NCBI GenBank assembly: GCA_022775105.1
Contig: JALFIX010000028.1
Span: 1 to 36,642, forward strand
Source: Prevotella sp.
Lineage (GTDB): Bacteria; Bacteroidota; Bacteroidia; Bacteroidales; Bacteroidaceae
DNA: 36,642 nucleotides
Direction of reading: 5' to 3'
A model generated the notes under the pieces. The model was given only the letters and a program-made list of their open reading frames with translations. It did no database searches and had not been told where the DNA came from. Shown here piece after piece: positions 1 to 7,872 of this stretch. Positions within the stretch are counted from its first letter, which is position 1. Each line of letters begins with the position of its first letter. Position numbers and translations under genes: made by a program.

Positions 1-1
1 C

Positions 2-85
2 CTGCTGTGGTGTGAAACGTCGTTGTGTGGGAATGTAGCCTGTGGCGGCGAGACGTACCGAGAGTTCGATAATATAATAATGTGA
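2..85 (+). CDS. possible C-terminal end of an upstream gene
   Basis: One plus-strand frame is open from the window edge to a TGA at 83-85, giving about 27 residues that include a Cys-rich patch and end in REFDNIIM. The other two plus frames stop within the first 40 bases. It may be the tail of a gene that starts outside the window. The piece is too short to assign to a family and could be chance. Confidence 0.25.
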   Translation: MLWCETSLCGNVACGGETYREFDNIIM

Positions 86-149
86 GAATCTCTGACGTGG
101 CATCCGAAAATTTGAGACGAGACTTTAGAAAATCTGAGACGTGTGATTA
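84..149. repeat. three degenerate 22-nt tandem repeats
   Basis: Units at 84-105, 106-127 and 128-149 share the core GAAAATYTGAGACG. Units two and three match at most of their first 14 positions, and unit one is more diverged. They follow directly after the possible upstream stop codon. They do not look coding. Confidence 0.6.
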
Positions 150-195
150 AATGAAGAGTGAAGAATGAAGGTTGGAAATTGAAGGTTGAGTAATT
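150..195. repeat. low-complexity GAAGAGTGAAGAATGAAG-type repeat
   Basis: A run of short related words (TGAAG, GTGAAG, ATGAAG, TTGAAG) follows the 22-nt repeats. Similar runs of the word ATTGAA or its complement occur in the intergenic gaps near 11190 and 17450. No ORF uses this stretch. The remaining sequence to 349 is AT-rich, with a CGGGAC/GTCCCG hairpin at 295-322 whose loop is mostly T. Confidence 0.4.
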
Positions 196-349
196 ACATG
201 AAATTGTACATAAGTCAAATATACAAATAAACTGTGACATAAAAGCACAAAACACACGGAAATAATGTGTATGAGCCTTTATTTCATACTTTTCCGGGAC
301 TTTTTTTCACTTTTTTGTCCCGACTGGCAATAATATCAATTTTTTTATG

Positions 350-358
350 TAATTTTGC
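350..358 (+). promoter_or_regulatory. Bacteroidetes -7 box TAATTTTGC
   Basis: The box matches the Bacteroidetes -7 consensus TAnnTTTG and lies 8 bases before the ATG at 367, so the transcript would have almost no leader. No good -33 TTG is obvious. It drives the DUF4375-smpB-metH run if real. Confidence 0.55.
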
Positions 359-366
359 AACCAATT

Positions 367-870
367 ATGAAAGAAGTGACAGTTAAAGACTCTTCTCTGC
401 GCCAGGCTGCTGGGGAGGGTATGGACGAATTTGTGGACGTGTTCTTCACGGCGATAAGCGATGCCGTGGGAGGCGAGCTGACGGCCGAGACCATGGTGGA
501 GCTGAATTCCGACCAGTTGACGCTATGGGCTTACCGTATATTGCGCGACGAGGTGATGGACGGGGGCTTTGTGCAACTGATACACAACGGCTACGGTCCG
601 TTTATTTTCCTCAATCCCTTTGCCAAGGCAATCAGGGAGTGGGGCCTGAGGGACTTGTGCAAGATGCTGCGTGCGGTGCATCCGCTATTCAAGAAATACC
701 GTGAGGAACTGGAGCAGGACTGCACCGACGAGGAGTTTATGGCACTGTTTGAGAAGTATCCTGAGTTTGACGACTTCGACGACGAGTTTGTTGAGAACGA
801 GGAGCGATTCACGGCTATGGTGGCGGAATATATCGACAACAATATCGGGAAGTTCGCCACTGTCGTATGA
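367..870 (+). CDS. DUF4375 (DMP19-like) domain protein
   Basis: A 167-residue acidic protein. The core segment from LTLWAYRILRDEVMDGGFVQLIHNGYG through NPFAKAIREWGL is typical of the DUF4375/DMP19-like family, whose function is unknown. The C-terminal third is very rich in Asp and Glu (EFDDFDDEFVENEERF), which would fit the DNA-mimic idea attached to DMP19, but nothing here proves that. An in-frame TTG at 355 lies inside the -7 box, so ATG 367 is the better start. smpB begins 32 bases downstream on the same strand, so the two are probably co-transcribed. There is no signal peptide, so the protein is likely cytoplasmic. Confidence 0.7.
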   Translation: MKEVTVKDSSLRQAAGEGMDEFVDVFFTAISDAVGGELTAETMVELNSDQLTLWAYRILRDEVMDGGFVQLIHNGYGPFIFLNPFAKAIREWGLRDLCKMLRAVHPLFKKYREELEQDCTDEEFMALFEKYPEFDDFDDEFVENEERFTAMVAEYIDNNIGKFATVV

Positions 871-902
871 TATATTAATTTAAACATCAATATCATTGAA
901 TT

Positions 903-1382
903 ATGAACAAGGAACAGGAAAAGATTCGCAAGAAGAGTCCTGTGAGCATACGAAATAAGAAAGCCAGTTTTGAGTATTTCTTCATCGAGGAATATACTGC
1001 GGGCATTGTGCTTACGGGCACTGAGATAAAATCCATACGTCTCGGCAAGGCAAGTCTTGTCGATACCTTCTGTTATATCAATAACGGGGAGATATGGGTG
1101 AAGGGCATGAGCGTCAGCCCATACTTCTACGGCTCGTATAACAACCACGAGATGAAGCGCGACCGCAAGCTGCTGCTCAACAAGAAGGAGATTCAGAGAC
1201 TGCAGAGCGCAACCAAACAGACGGGATACACCATCGTGCCCCTGCTTGTGTTTATCGACGAGCACGGAAGGGCAAAGATGGACATCGCCCTGTGCAAGGG
1301 CAAGAAGGAGTTTGACAAGCGACAGACCCTAAAGGAGAAGGAAGACAGAAGGGAGATGGACAGGGCGATCAAGCACTTTTAA
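903..1382 (+). CDS. smpB: SsrA-binding protein SmpB
   Basis: A 159-residue protein of normal length for SmpB, which binds tmRNA and brings it to stalled ribosomes for trans-translation. Family hallmarks are visible in order: [28 protein letters not shown] near residues 17-44, KASLVDTF, the [13 protein letters not shown] strand, the [13 protein letters not shown] segment and the basic C-terminal tail [26 protein letters not shown]. That tail is the part that enters the mRNA channel in characterised homologues. It sits between the DUF4375 gene and metH on the same strand, with no promoter box in either gap. A genomic smpB beside metH implies no functional link. The call is secure. Confidence 0.97.
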   Translation: MNKEQEKIRKKSPVSIRNKKASFEYFFIEEYTAGIVLTGTEIKSIRLGKASLVDTFCYINNGEIWVKGMSVSPYFYGSYNNHEMKRDRKLLLNKKEIQRLQSATKQTGYTIVPLLVFIDEHGRAKMDIALCKGKKEFDKRQTLKEKEDRREMDRAIKHF

Positions 1383-1432
1383 ATGAAGTGCTTGAAATTA
1401 AAGAATTAAAGTTCTTTTGCGTTTGTGTGTTT

Positions 1433-4219
1433 ATGAATATAAGAGAAATAATTAAGGAGAAAATACTGGTGCTCGACGGAGCTATGGGCACCATGATTCA
1501 GAGCTACGGGCTCACTGAGGAGGACTTCAGGGGTTCGCGCTTTGCTGATGCGGATATCCAGATGAAGGGCAATAACGACATGCTCAACATCACCCGACCG
1601 GACGTGATACTCGACATCCATCGACGCTATCTGCGCGCCGGTGCCGACATCATCTCCACCAACACCTTTAGCAGCCAAAGGATTTCGGAGGCTGACTATA
1701 GGCTGGAGGATGTAAGCCGCGAGATGGCATACGAGGGAGCGCGACTGGCACGCAAGGCTGCCGACGAGTTCTCAACACCGGAGAAACCACGCTTTGTGGC
1801 AGGGTCGGTGGGACCCACCAACAAGACTTGCTCCATGAGCCCCGATGTCAGCGACCCCGCGATGCGAGAGCTGACCTACGACCAACTCTACGATGCATAC
1901 TTGGAGCAGATGGAGGCATTGGTGGATGGAGGGGTTGACCTGATATTGGTAGAGACAATATTCGACACGCTCAATGCCAAGGTGGCTGTGGATGCCGCCA
2001 CGTCGGTGATCAGACGTAAGGGCAGGGACGTGCCTGTGATGTTGTCGGTGACGGTGAGCGACCTCGCCGGACGCACGCTCAGCGGACAGACCCTGGACGC
2101 ATTCCTTGCCAGTGTGAGCTGTTATGACATATTCTCAGTGGGACTCAACTGCTCGTTCGGGGCACGTCAGATGAAACCCTTCCTGGCTCATCTCGCGCGC
2201 AAGGCTCCGTTCTATGTGAGCTGCCATCCCAATGCAGGACTGCCCAACTCGCTCGGACTTTACGACGAGACGGCTGACACCATGGCACCGCAGATTGCGG
2301 AATATATCGAAGAGGGACTTGTGAATATCATCGGTGGATGCTGCGGTACAACGGATGAGTTTATTGCGCGTTATGTGCCATTGGTGGAGGGCCGCACCCC
2401 ACGTCAGCCGCAACCCCGTTCGCAGACGATGTGGCTCAGCGGACTCGAACTGCTCGACGTGACTCCCGAGGTGGGGTTCGTGAATGTGGGCGAGCGATGC
2501 AACGTGGCTGGTTCGCGCAAGTTCCTGCGCCTCATCAAGGAGAAGAAATACGACGAGGCCCTCGCCATCGCCCGCAAGCAGGTGGCTGACGGGGCACAGG
2601 TGATTGACATAAATATGGATGACGGCCTGCTCGACGCAAAGACGGAGATGACCACATTCCTCAATCTCGTGGCAAGCGAACCCGACGTGGCTCGGGTGCC
2701 GGTGATGATTGACTCGTCAAAGTGGGATGTCATCACCGCAGGACTCAAGTGCGCCCAGGGCAAGTGCATCGTCAACTCCATATCCCTGAAGGAGGGCGAG
2801 GAAGTGTTTGTAAGCCATGCCCGCGACGCGATGCGCTACGGAGCCGCAGTGGTGGTGATGTGTTTCGACGAGCAAGGTCAGGCCACGACCTACGAGCGAA
2901 GGATTGAGATAGCCGAAAGGGCTTACCGGATACTCACGCAAGAGGTGGGGATGAATCCCCTCGACATCATCTTCGACCCCAATGTGCTTGCCATAGCCAC
3001 CGGAATGGAGGAACACGACGCATACGCCGCCGACTTCATCCGTGCAACGGGATGGATAAGGAAGAACCTGCCGGGAGCGCACGTCAGCGGCGGTGTGAGC
3101 AACCTGTCGTTCTCATTCCGCGGCAACAACTGGATACGCGAGGCCATGCACGCCGTGTTCCTCTATCATGCCATATCACAAGGCATGGACTTCGGCATTG
3201 TCAATCCTGCAACAAAGGTATTGTATAGCGACATACCAGCCGACCGTCTTGAGATTATCGAGGACGTGGTGCTCAACCGCCGTTCCGGGGCATCGGAGAA
3301 GCTCATAGCACTTGCCGAGGAGATAAAGGCAAGCCTGGAGGCAGCCGGAGATGCAGCAACAGCGTCCCGCGAGCAGGAGGAGTGGAGGCAGAAACCGCTT
3401 GCCGAACGTCTGCAACATGCTCTCGTGAAAGGAATAGGAGACTATCTGGAAGAAGACCTCACAGAGGCTCTCACTGTTTATCCCAGGCCCGTGAATATCA
3501 TCGAAGGGCCGTTGATGGATGGAATGAACACGGTGGGCAAGCTCTTCGGGAGCGGCAAGATGTTCCTGCCCCAGGTGGTGAAGACAGCCAGGACGATGAA
3601 ACAGGCAGTGGGCATCCTCCAGCCTTATATCGAAGCCGATAATTCCGCATCATCCGATAATTCCGCATCATCCTTGGATGCAGGCAGCACGTCCGCCAAA
3701 AAAGCCGGCAAGGTGCTCATTGCCACTGTCAAGGGCGACGTGCATGACATAGGCAAGAACATCGTCGGAGTGGTTATGGCTTGCAACAACTATGAGGTGA
3801 TTGACATGGGAGTGATGGTGCCGCCCGAGCAAATAGTGCGCAAGGCCATCGAGGAGAAGGTGGACATCATCGGACTCAGCGGACTCATCACTCCGAGTCT
3901 TGAGGAGATGGTGAACGTGGTGCGCGAGATGGAAAAGGCAAATCTTCATATCCCCGTCATGATAGGCGGAGCCACCACGAGCGAGCTGCATGTGGCACTG
4001 AAGATAGCCCCGGTGTATAGCGGTCCGGTGGTGTGGATGAAGGATGCCTCGCAGAATCCATTGGTGGCATCGCGCCTGTTGGGCAACGGGGGAAATACTG
4101 AAATCCAGCATGACCTCGACGAGAAATACGCTGCCATGCGCAGCGATTATGAGTCTCACCAGCAGCAACTGACGTCACTGGATGAAGCCCGTAAGAACAA
4201 ATTAAATCTGTTTGAATAA
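1433..4219 (+). CDS. metH: cobalamin-dependent methionine synthase, short form
   Basis: 928 residues that transfer a methyl group from 5-methyltetrahydrofolate to homocysteine through cobalamin. The homocysteine domain (about 1-325) has zinc ligands Cys240 and the pair Cys303/Cys304 in GGCCGTTD. The pterin domain (about 340-610) carries [13 protein letters not shown] and DINMDDG. The B12 cap and Rossmann domain (about 630-900) have the DxHxxG motif with the cobalt-ligating His771, then SGL and GG. It ends about 20 residues into the usual linker. E. coli MetH (1227 residues) continues with an AdoMet-dependent reactivation domain that is absent here. ATG 1433 is chosen because the [20 protein letters not shown] start matches the family, while an upstream in-frame GTG at 1388 adds an unrelated peptide. 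The stop codon is almost adjacent to the next gene. Confidence 0.95.
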   Translation: MNIREIIKEKILVLDGAMGTMIQSYGLTEEDFRGSRFADADIQMKGNNDMLNITRPDVILDIHRRYLRAGADIISTNTFSSQRISEADYRLEDVSREMAYEGARLARKAADEFSTPEKPRFVAGSVGPTNKTCSMSPDVSDPAMRELTYDQLYDAYLEQMEALVDGGVDLILVETIFDTLNAKVAVDAATSVIRRKGRDVPVMLSVTVSDLAGRTLSGQTLDAFLASVSCYDIFSVGLNCSFGARQMKPFLAHLARKAPFYVSCHPNAGLPNSLGLYDETADTMAPQIAEYIEEGLVNIIGGCCGTTDEFIARYVPLVEGRTPRQPQPRSQTMWLSGLELLDVTPEVGFVNVGERCNVAGSRKFLRLIKEKKYDEALAIARKQVADGAQVIDINMDDGLLDAKTEMTTFLNLVASEPDVARVPVMIDSSKWDVITAGLKCAQGKCIVNSISLKEGEEVFVSHARDAMRYGAAVVVMCFDEQGQATTYERRIEIAERAYRILTQEVGMNPLDIIFDPNVLAIATGMEEHDAYAADFIRATGWIRKNLPGAHVSGGVSNLSFSFRGNNWIREAMHAVFLYHAISQGMDFGIVNPATKVLYSDIPADRLEIIEDVVLNRRSGASEKLIALAEEIKASLEAAGDAATASREQEEWRQKPLAERLQHALVKGIGDYLEEDLTEALTVYPRPVNIIEGPLMDGMNTVGKLFGSGKMFLPQVVKTARTMKQAVGILQPYIEADNSASSDNSASSLDAGSTSAKKAGKVLIATVKGDVHDIGKNIVGVVMACNNYEVIDMGVMVPPEQIVRKAIEEKVDIIGLSGLITPSLEEMVNVVREMEKANLHIPVMIGGATTSELHVALKIAPVYSGPVVWMKDASQNPLVASRLLGNGGNTEIQHDLDEKYAAMRSDYESHQQQLTSLDEARKNKLNLFE
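3638..3673 (+). repeat. 18-bp tandem duplication inside metH
   Basis: The unit GATAATTCCGCATCATCC occurs twice in perfect tandem (3638-3655 and 3656-3673). It encodes DNSASS twice, residues 736-747, in the linker between the B12 cap and the B12-binding Rossmann domain. The reading frame is kept. Confidence 0.9.
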
Positions 4220-4220
4220 T

Positions 4221-4850
4221 ATGATAAAGACAATACTGTTTGATATGGGAGGAGTGGTGATAACCCTCGCCCAACCCCAGGCCATAGAGCGTTTCAAGGC
4301 TCTTGGACTGAAGGATGCCGAAGAGCGTCTTGACGCATACACCCAGCAGGGAATATTCGGCGACCTGGAAGCAGGACGCATCAGCGACGAGGACTTCCGC
4401 CGCGAGCTGAGCAAGCTCGTGGGGCGCGAACTCACATGGCAGGAGTGCTGTCATGCGTGGAAGGGATATTGCTCTGACGTTCCCCGACGCAATCTCCTGA
4501 AGATGCAGGAACTGCGCCGGCGCGGATACCGTGTCGTTCTTCTCTCCAACACCAATCCGTTCATGATGTCGTGGGTGATGAGTGAGGATTTCGACGGCGA
4601 GGGACATTCCTTGGCTTTTTATCTTGATGCGGCATACGAGAGCTATAAGTGCGGGGCGATGAAGCCTGATGCGAAGTTCTTCAATGCAGTTATAGAAGGT
4701 GAGAACCTTGTGCCCTCGGAAACCCTCTTCCTCGACGACGGTCCACGCAACATCGAGGCAGCCAAAGCTCTCGGCATAAAAACACTGCTTGTGGAGAACG
4801 GTGAGGACTGGACGGAGATAATTGAAGACAGCCTGAAGTCATTTGAATAA
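4221..4850 (+). CDS. HAD-superfamily hydrolase (phosphatase, YihX-like)
   Basis: A 209-residue protein with all HAD motifs. Motif I is FDMGGVV with nucleophile Asp8, and residue 10 is Gly where many phosphatases have Asp, as in the YihX-like group. Ser109 of LLSNTNP is motif II, Lys148 of MKPDAKFF is motif III and Asp172/Asp173 of LFLDDGPRN is motif IV. A helical cap lies between residues 15 and 90. The substrate is unknown. Relatives dephosphorylate small sugar phosphates or nucleotides. ATG 4221 follows the metH stop at 4219 with one base between, so translation is probably coupled. A TTG nine bases upstream would overlap metH and is less likely. Confidence 0.85.
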   Translation: MIKTILFDMGGVVITLAQPQAIERFKALGLKDAEERLDAYTQQGIFGDLEAGRISDEDFRRELSKLVGRELTWQECCHAWKGYCSDVPRRNLLKMQELRRRGYRVVLLSNTNPFMMSWVMSEDFDGEGHSLAFYLDAAYESYKCGAMKPDAKFFNAVIEGENLVPSETLFLDDGPRNIEAAKALGIKTLLVENGEDWTEIIEDSLKSFE

Positions 4851-4880
4851 ATAATAATGTAATATATAAATAGAATCTTT

Positions 4881-6398
4881 ATGAAAAAACTATTTACAAG
4901 CAAGTTATTTGCTTTTCAGTGTTCGATATTGGCAGTACTTATGCTGTTTGGGGCAATAGAGTCCACGGCACAGGTCAAGCGCGAGTTCAGAGGTGCATGG
5001 ATTCAATGCGTAAACGGACAGTTTATCGGTATGTCCACTGCCGACATGCAGCGCACACTGTCCTACCAGCTCGACCAGCTGAAGAAGGACGGTGCAAATG
5101 CCATCTTCTTTCAGGTGCGTCCTGAGTGCGACGCTCTCTATCCCAGTGAGATAGAGCCTTGGAGCCGTTTCCTCACCGGACAGCAGGGCAAGGCACCCTC
5201 GCCATATTGGGACCCCCTGCAGTGGATGATAGAGCAGTGCCACAAGCGCGGAATGGAGCTTCACGCATGGATAAACCCATATCGCGCCAAGACGAAGACC
5301 ACCACCGTGCTTGCCCCGACACACGTGGCAAAGCAGCGTCCCGAGATGGTGTTCGAGTATGACGGACAGCTTATCCTCAATCCCGCATACGACGCCAACC
5401 GCCAGCATATATGCAGGGTGGTGACTGACATTGTCAACCGATATGACGTGGATGGAATCCACATCGATGATTATTTCTATCCTTATCCCGTGGCTGGACA
5501 GACCATCCCCGACGAGAAGGACTTCGCGCAGCATCCCTGCGGACATGCAAATATAAAGGACTGGAGAAGATACAACGTGAATAACTTCATTTATGACATC
5601 CATGATTCCATCCATGCCGCAAAGCCATGGGTGAAGTTCGGTGTGTCGCCATTTGGTATTTACCGTAATAAGACTACCGACATCAACGGCAGTGACACCA
5701 ACGGACTCCAGAACTATGACGACCTGTATGCCGACGTGCTCATGTGGGTGAACAACGGACTCATTGACTATTGTGTTCCACAGCTTTATTGGGAGATTGG
5801 GCATAGTGCTGCTGACTATAGCAAACTCATCAAGTGGTGGAACCGCAATGCCTCGCAGCGTCCGTTGTATATCGGTGAGGACGTGGAGCGCACGGTAAAG
5901 GCAAAGGACAAGGATAATCCCGAGACGCATCAGATGGCAGCCAAGTTCAAGCTTCACGACCAGTGCCAGAATGTCAACGGCACAGTGTTGTGGTATGCCA
6001 AGGCAGCTGTTGACAATATCGGCAATTACGGCACGATGCTCCGCAATGTCTATTGGCGTTATCCGTCGCTTCAGCCTTCAATGCCATTTATAAGCAAGAA
6101 CGCGCCCTCGAAGCCCGCCAAGCTGAAAAAGGTGTGGACATCAGACGGACTTATGCTCTTCTGGACTGCTCCCCGTTCAAAGGATTGGTCAACCGAGGCT
6201 TATCAGTATGTGGTGTATCGTTTTGGCAAAAACGAGAAGATTGACCTTGAGAATGCCAATAAGATTGTCGCCATCACCAAGGATAACTTCTACAAGTTGC
6301 CATACGAGTCGGGCAAGGAAAAATACACATACGTTGTCACTGCCCTCAACCGTATTCACAACGAGAGCAATCCTGTGAAAAAGAAGATTAAGTTGTAA
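4881..6398 (+). CDS. secreted glycosyl hydrolase-like 10 (DUF187) protein
   Basis: 505 residues with a signal peptide (Lys-rich start, hydrophobic 8-26, likely cleavage near STAQ at about 30). The catalytic-type TIM barrel of the GHL10/DUF187 family follows, with REFRGAWIQ near 34, HAWINPYR, the VDGIHIDDYFYPYP signature and LYWEIG. The last ~85 residues look like a fibronectin type III or similar beta-sandwich (LKKVWTSDGLMLFWTAP to YTYVVTALNR). The family is assumed to cleave glycans in the envelope or from outside, but its exact substrate is not established. It lies 30 bases after the HAD gene and is followed directly by a strong terminator, so it looks like the last gene of the run. Confidence 0.85.
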   Translation: MKKLFTSKLFAFQCSILAVLMLFGAIESTAQVKREFRGAWIQCVNGQFIGMSTADMQRTLSYQLDQLKKDGANAIFFQVRPECDALYPSEIEPWSRFLTGQQGKAPSPYWDPLQWMIEQCHKRGMELHAWINPYRAKTKTTTVLAPTHVAKQRPEMVFEYDGQLILNPAYDANRQHICRVVTDIVNRYDVDGIHIDDYFYPYPVAGQTIPDEKDFAQHPCGHANIKDWRRYNVNNFIYDIHDSIHAAKPWVKFGVSPFGIYRNKTTDINGSDTNGLQNYDDLYADVLMWVNNGLIDYCVPQLYWEIGHSAADYSKLIKWWNRNASQRPLYIGEDVERTVKAKDKDNPETHQMAAKFKLHDQCQNVNGTVLWYAKAAVDNIGNYGTMLRNVYWRYPSLQPSMPFISKNAPSKPAKLKKVWTSDGLMLFWTAPRSKDWSTEAYQYVVYRFGKNEKIDLENANKIVAITKDNFYKLPYESGKEKYTYVVTALNRIHNESNPVKKKIKL

Positions 6399-6402
6399 GA
6401 AT

Positions 6403-6449
6403 AACTTTGTGTGGTGATAATATTTTCATCATCACACAAAGTTTTTTTC
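6403..6449 (+). terminator. rho-independent terminator after the GH10-like gene
   Basis: A 16-bp stem (arms 6403-6418 and 6428-6443, one G-T pair) with a 9-base loop is followed by a T run to 6448. It closes the plus-strand run that starts near 350. Confidence 0.9.
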
Positions 6450-6450
6450 C

Positions 6451-6891
6451 ATACCGCCAAACTTTTCGCCGATTATTTGCTATTTTGAGGACTCAATATT
6501 TAACTCAGGAATAAAAAACGTGGAGCTTGTACAACTTGTCGTATATTCATTGAGGCCCTGTAAATTGCCCTTCCCGATAAACGAACAGAGTACAAAACTC
6601 CACTAAGGCATATAATCCGCCCACTAATCCAGCCGACAGGATACAATAACTCCTGCCGACAAGATACAATATGGGCATAGAATAATCTACACCTTTAGTG
6701 GCGTTGACATCTGATTTGTTTGTTGACAAGTGTGAAATTTTCCAGGTTTCAATGAATAAAAACCAAAACGTCGTAAACGCCTTTCTTCCCATAATGTTTC
6801 TGGCTTATGAGCAGCGTGCTGCCCTTGCCATACGTCCGTTTCCCTCCGGCCCTTAGGCATAGAGTTCAACTAACTGCGTGCAAAAGTATAT
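6451..6891. other. unexplained 440-base intergenic stretch
   Basis: No recognisable gene lies here. On the minus strand two overlapping frames are open: 6687-6869 (60 residues, begins MNSMPKGRRETDV) and 6547-6792 (81 residues). Neither resembles a family I know, and their composition (many Trp, Arg, Phe and Cys) is unlike the neighbours. A 17-bp direct repeat with one mismatch (GCCGACAGGATACAATA) occurs at 6632-6648 and 6655-6671. A minus-strand -7 box at 6880-6888 points into the stretch. It could be an RNA gene, a decayed mobile element or a small-protein gene. Confidence 0.5.
6880..6888 (-). promoter_or_regulatory. minus-strand -7 box TACTTTTGC with no known gene
   Basis: Read on the minus strand, this fits TAnnTTTGC exactly. 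A TTTG about 17 bases further upstream (inside the hairpin at 6892-6928) could be the -33 element. The first downstream ATG on that strand is at 6869, about 10 bases away. Confidence 0.45.
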
Positions 6892-6928
6892 AAAAATCCC
6901 GAACTGCCAAACAATTCGGGAGATTTTT
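6892..6928. terminator. hairpin with A and T flanks, likely terminator
   Basis: AAAAATCCCGAA pairs with TTCGGGAGATTTTT with one bulged base, and the T run lies on the plus-strand side. It stands just before the ydfG promoter, so it would end any plus-strand transcript crossing 6451-6891. It also overlaps the upstream part of the minus-strand promoter at 6880. Confidence 0.65.
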
Positions 6929-6961
6929 GCGATTTCAGCCTTGTCTTTCAAAAAAATACTG

Positions 6962-6970
6962 TACCTTTGC
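6962..6970 (+). promoter_or_regulatory. promoter of the ydfG-like gene (TACCTTTGC)
   Basis: A perfect -7 box with a TTG about 18 bases upstream (in CCTTGTC near 6945). It lies 31 bases before ATG 7002. It falls inside a longer in-frame ORF reading from 6927, which argues for the 7002 start. Confidence 0.75.
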
Positions 6971-7001
6971 AGCCACATTTGCAAAAGAATTATTGACTAC
7001 A

Positions 7002-7748
7002 ATGAAGAAGACTGTATTAATAACAGGTGCAACAAGCGGAATAGGTGAAGCTTGTGCACGAAAATTCGCCGAAGGCGGATACCGACTCATCATCACAGGA
7101 CGCAATGCCGAAAAGCTTGCCGAACTGGAGGCTGAACTGCCTGCGGAAGTGCTCACACTATGCTTCGACGTGCGCGACAGAAATGCCGCCACCAAGGCTG
7201 TCAACTCGCTGACGGCGGAATGGAGCACTATCGACGTGCTGATAAACAATGCAGGACTCGCCCTCGGTCTCGAACCAGAATATGAAGGTGACTTCGGGGA
7301 CTGGGACACAATGATTGACACCAATATCAAGGGACTGCTCACCATGACACGTCTGATTGTGCCGCGAATGATAGACCGCAACGCAGGCCATGTCATCAAC
7401 ATCGGCTCTGTTGCGGGAGATGCTGCTTACGCTGGAGGCAACGTGTATTGTGCCACAAAATCGGCAGTGAAGGCCATCACCGACGGATTGAGAATCGACG
7501 TTGCGCATACGGCAGTGAGGGTGACTAATCTCAAACCGGGATTGGTGGAGACACACTTCAGCAACGTCCGATTCCATGGAGACGACCAGCGTGCCGACAA
7601 TGTATATAAAGGTATTACCCCGCTCACGGGAGCAGACATTGCCGACGTGGCCTTCTATGCAGCAAGTGCGCCCGCCCATGTGCAGATAGCCGAGGTGTTG
7701 ATACTCGCCACCCATCAGGCCAGCGGCAGTGTGATTCACCGGAGCTGA
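7002..7748 (+). CDS. ydfG: SDR-family NADP-dependent dehydrogenase, YdfG type
   Basis: 248 residues of a classical short-chain dehydrogenase/reductase. The cofactor loop TGATSGIG is at 8-15, NNAG at 82-85, and the catalytic set is Ser136, Tyr149 and Lys153 (YCATK). The segments VINIGSVAGDAAYAGGNVY and VRVTNLKPGLVETHFSNVRF resemble E. coli YdfG, which oxidises L-allo-threonine, L-serine and 3-hydroxy acids and reduces malonic semialdehyde. The preference for NADP is inferred from TGRN after the second strand. The gene stands alone with its own promoter. The start is taken after that promoter. The substrate in this organism is not shown by the sequence. Confidence 0.9.
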   Translation: MKKTVLITGATSGIGEACARKFAEGGYRLIITGRNAEKLAELEAELPAEVLTLCFDVRDRNAATKAVNSLTAEWSTIDVLINNAGLALGLEPEYEGDFGDWDTMIDTNIKGLLTMTRLIVPRMIDRNAGHVINIGSVAGDAAYAGGNVYCATKSAVKAITDGLRIDVAHTAVRVTNLKPGLVETHFSNVRFHGDDQRADNVYKGITPLTGADIADVAFYAASAPAHVQIAEVLILATHQASGSVIHRS

Positions 7749-7767
7749 AAGGATGTCGTATGAGAGA

Positions 7768-7857
7768 TTAGAAAGTAGAAATTGGTGAGGTCGAAGATGG
7801 GTACCAGTCATCGCACTGGGTCCTCGGATTATATCTTGGTTGAGACATAAAATGCAT
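7768..7857 (-). CDS. possible 29-residue ORF behind an orphan promoter
   Basis: On the minus strand an ATG at 7857 opens a 29-codon frame (begins MHFMSQPRYNPRTQ, ends TSPISTF) closed by TAA at 7768-7770. A consensus -7 box ends 6 bases before the ATG, so the message would be nearly leaderless. The peptide has no family I recognise. The frame could equally be chance within an RNA gene whose transcript runs toward, and antisense to, the 3' end of ydfG. Confidence 0.25.
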   Translation of the reverse strand: MHFMSQPRYNPRTQCDDWYPSSTSPISTF

Positions 7858-7863
7858 AGCGGG

Positions 7864-7872
7864 TGCAAAGGT
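7864..7872 (-). promoter_or_regulatory. minus-strand -7 box TACCTTTGC with no known gene
   Basis: An exact -7 consensus on the minus strand. There is no clear -33 TTTG at the usual distance. The downstream sequence holds only the short frame at 7768-7857 and a CCAGT/ACTGG hairpin near 7803-7820 before running into ydfG antisense. Confidence 0.5.

Noticed and set aside
84..149. CRISPR remnant from 22-nt repeats
   Set aside because: The units are contiguous, degenerate and lack spacers.
355..366. TTG start for the DUF4375 gene
   Set aside because: The TTG is part of the promoter -7 box, so it would not be on the transcript. ATG 367 is used.
4905..5957. 350-codon minus-strand ORF antisense to the GH10-like gene
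   Set aside because: The plus strand clearly encodes a known family. The antisense frame has Leu/His/Val-rich shadow composition and no promoter or recognisable domain.
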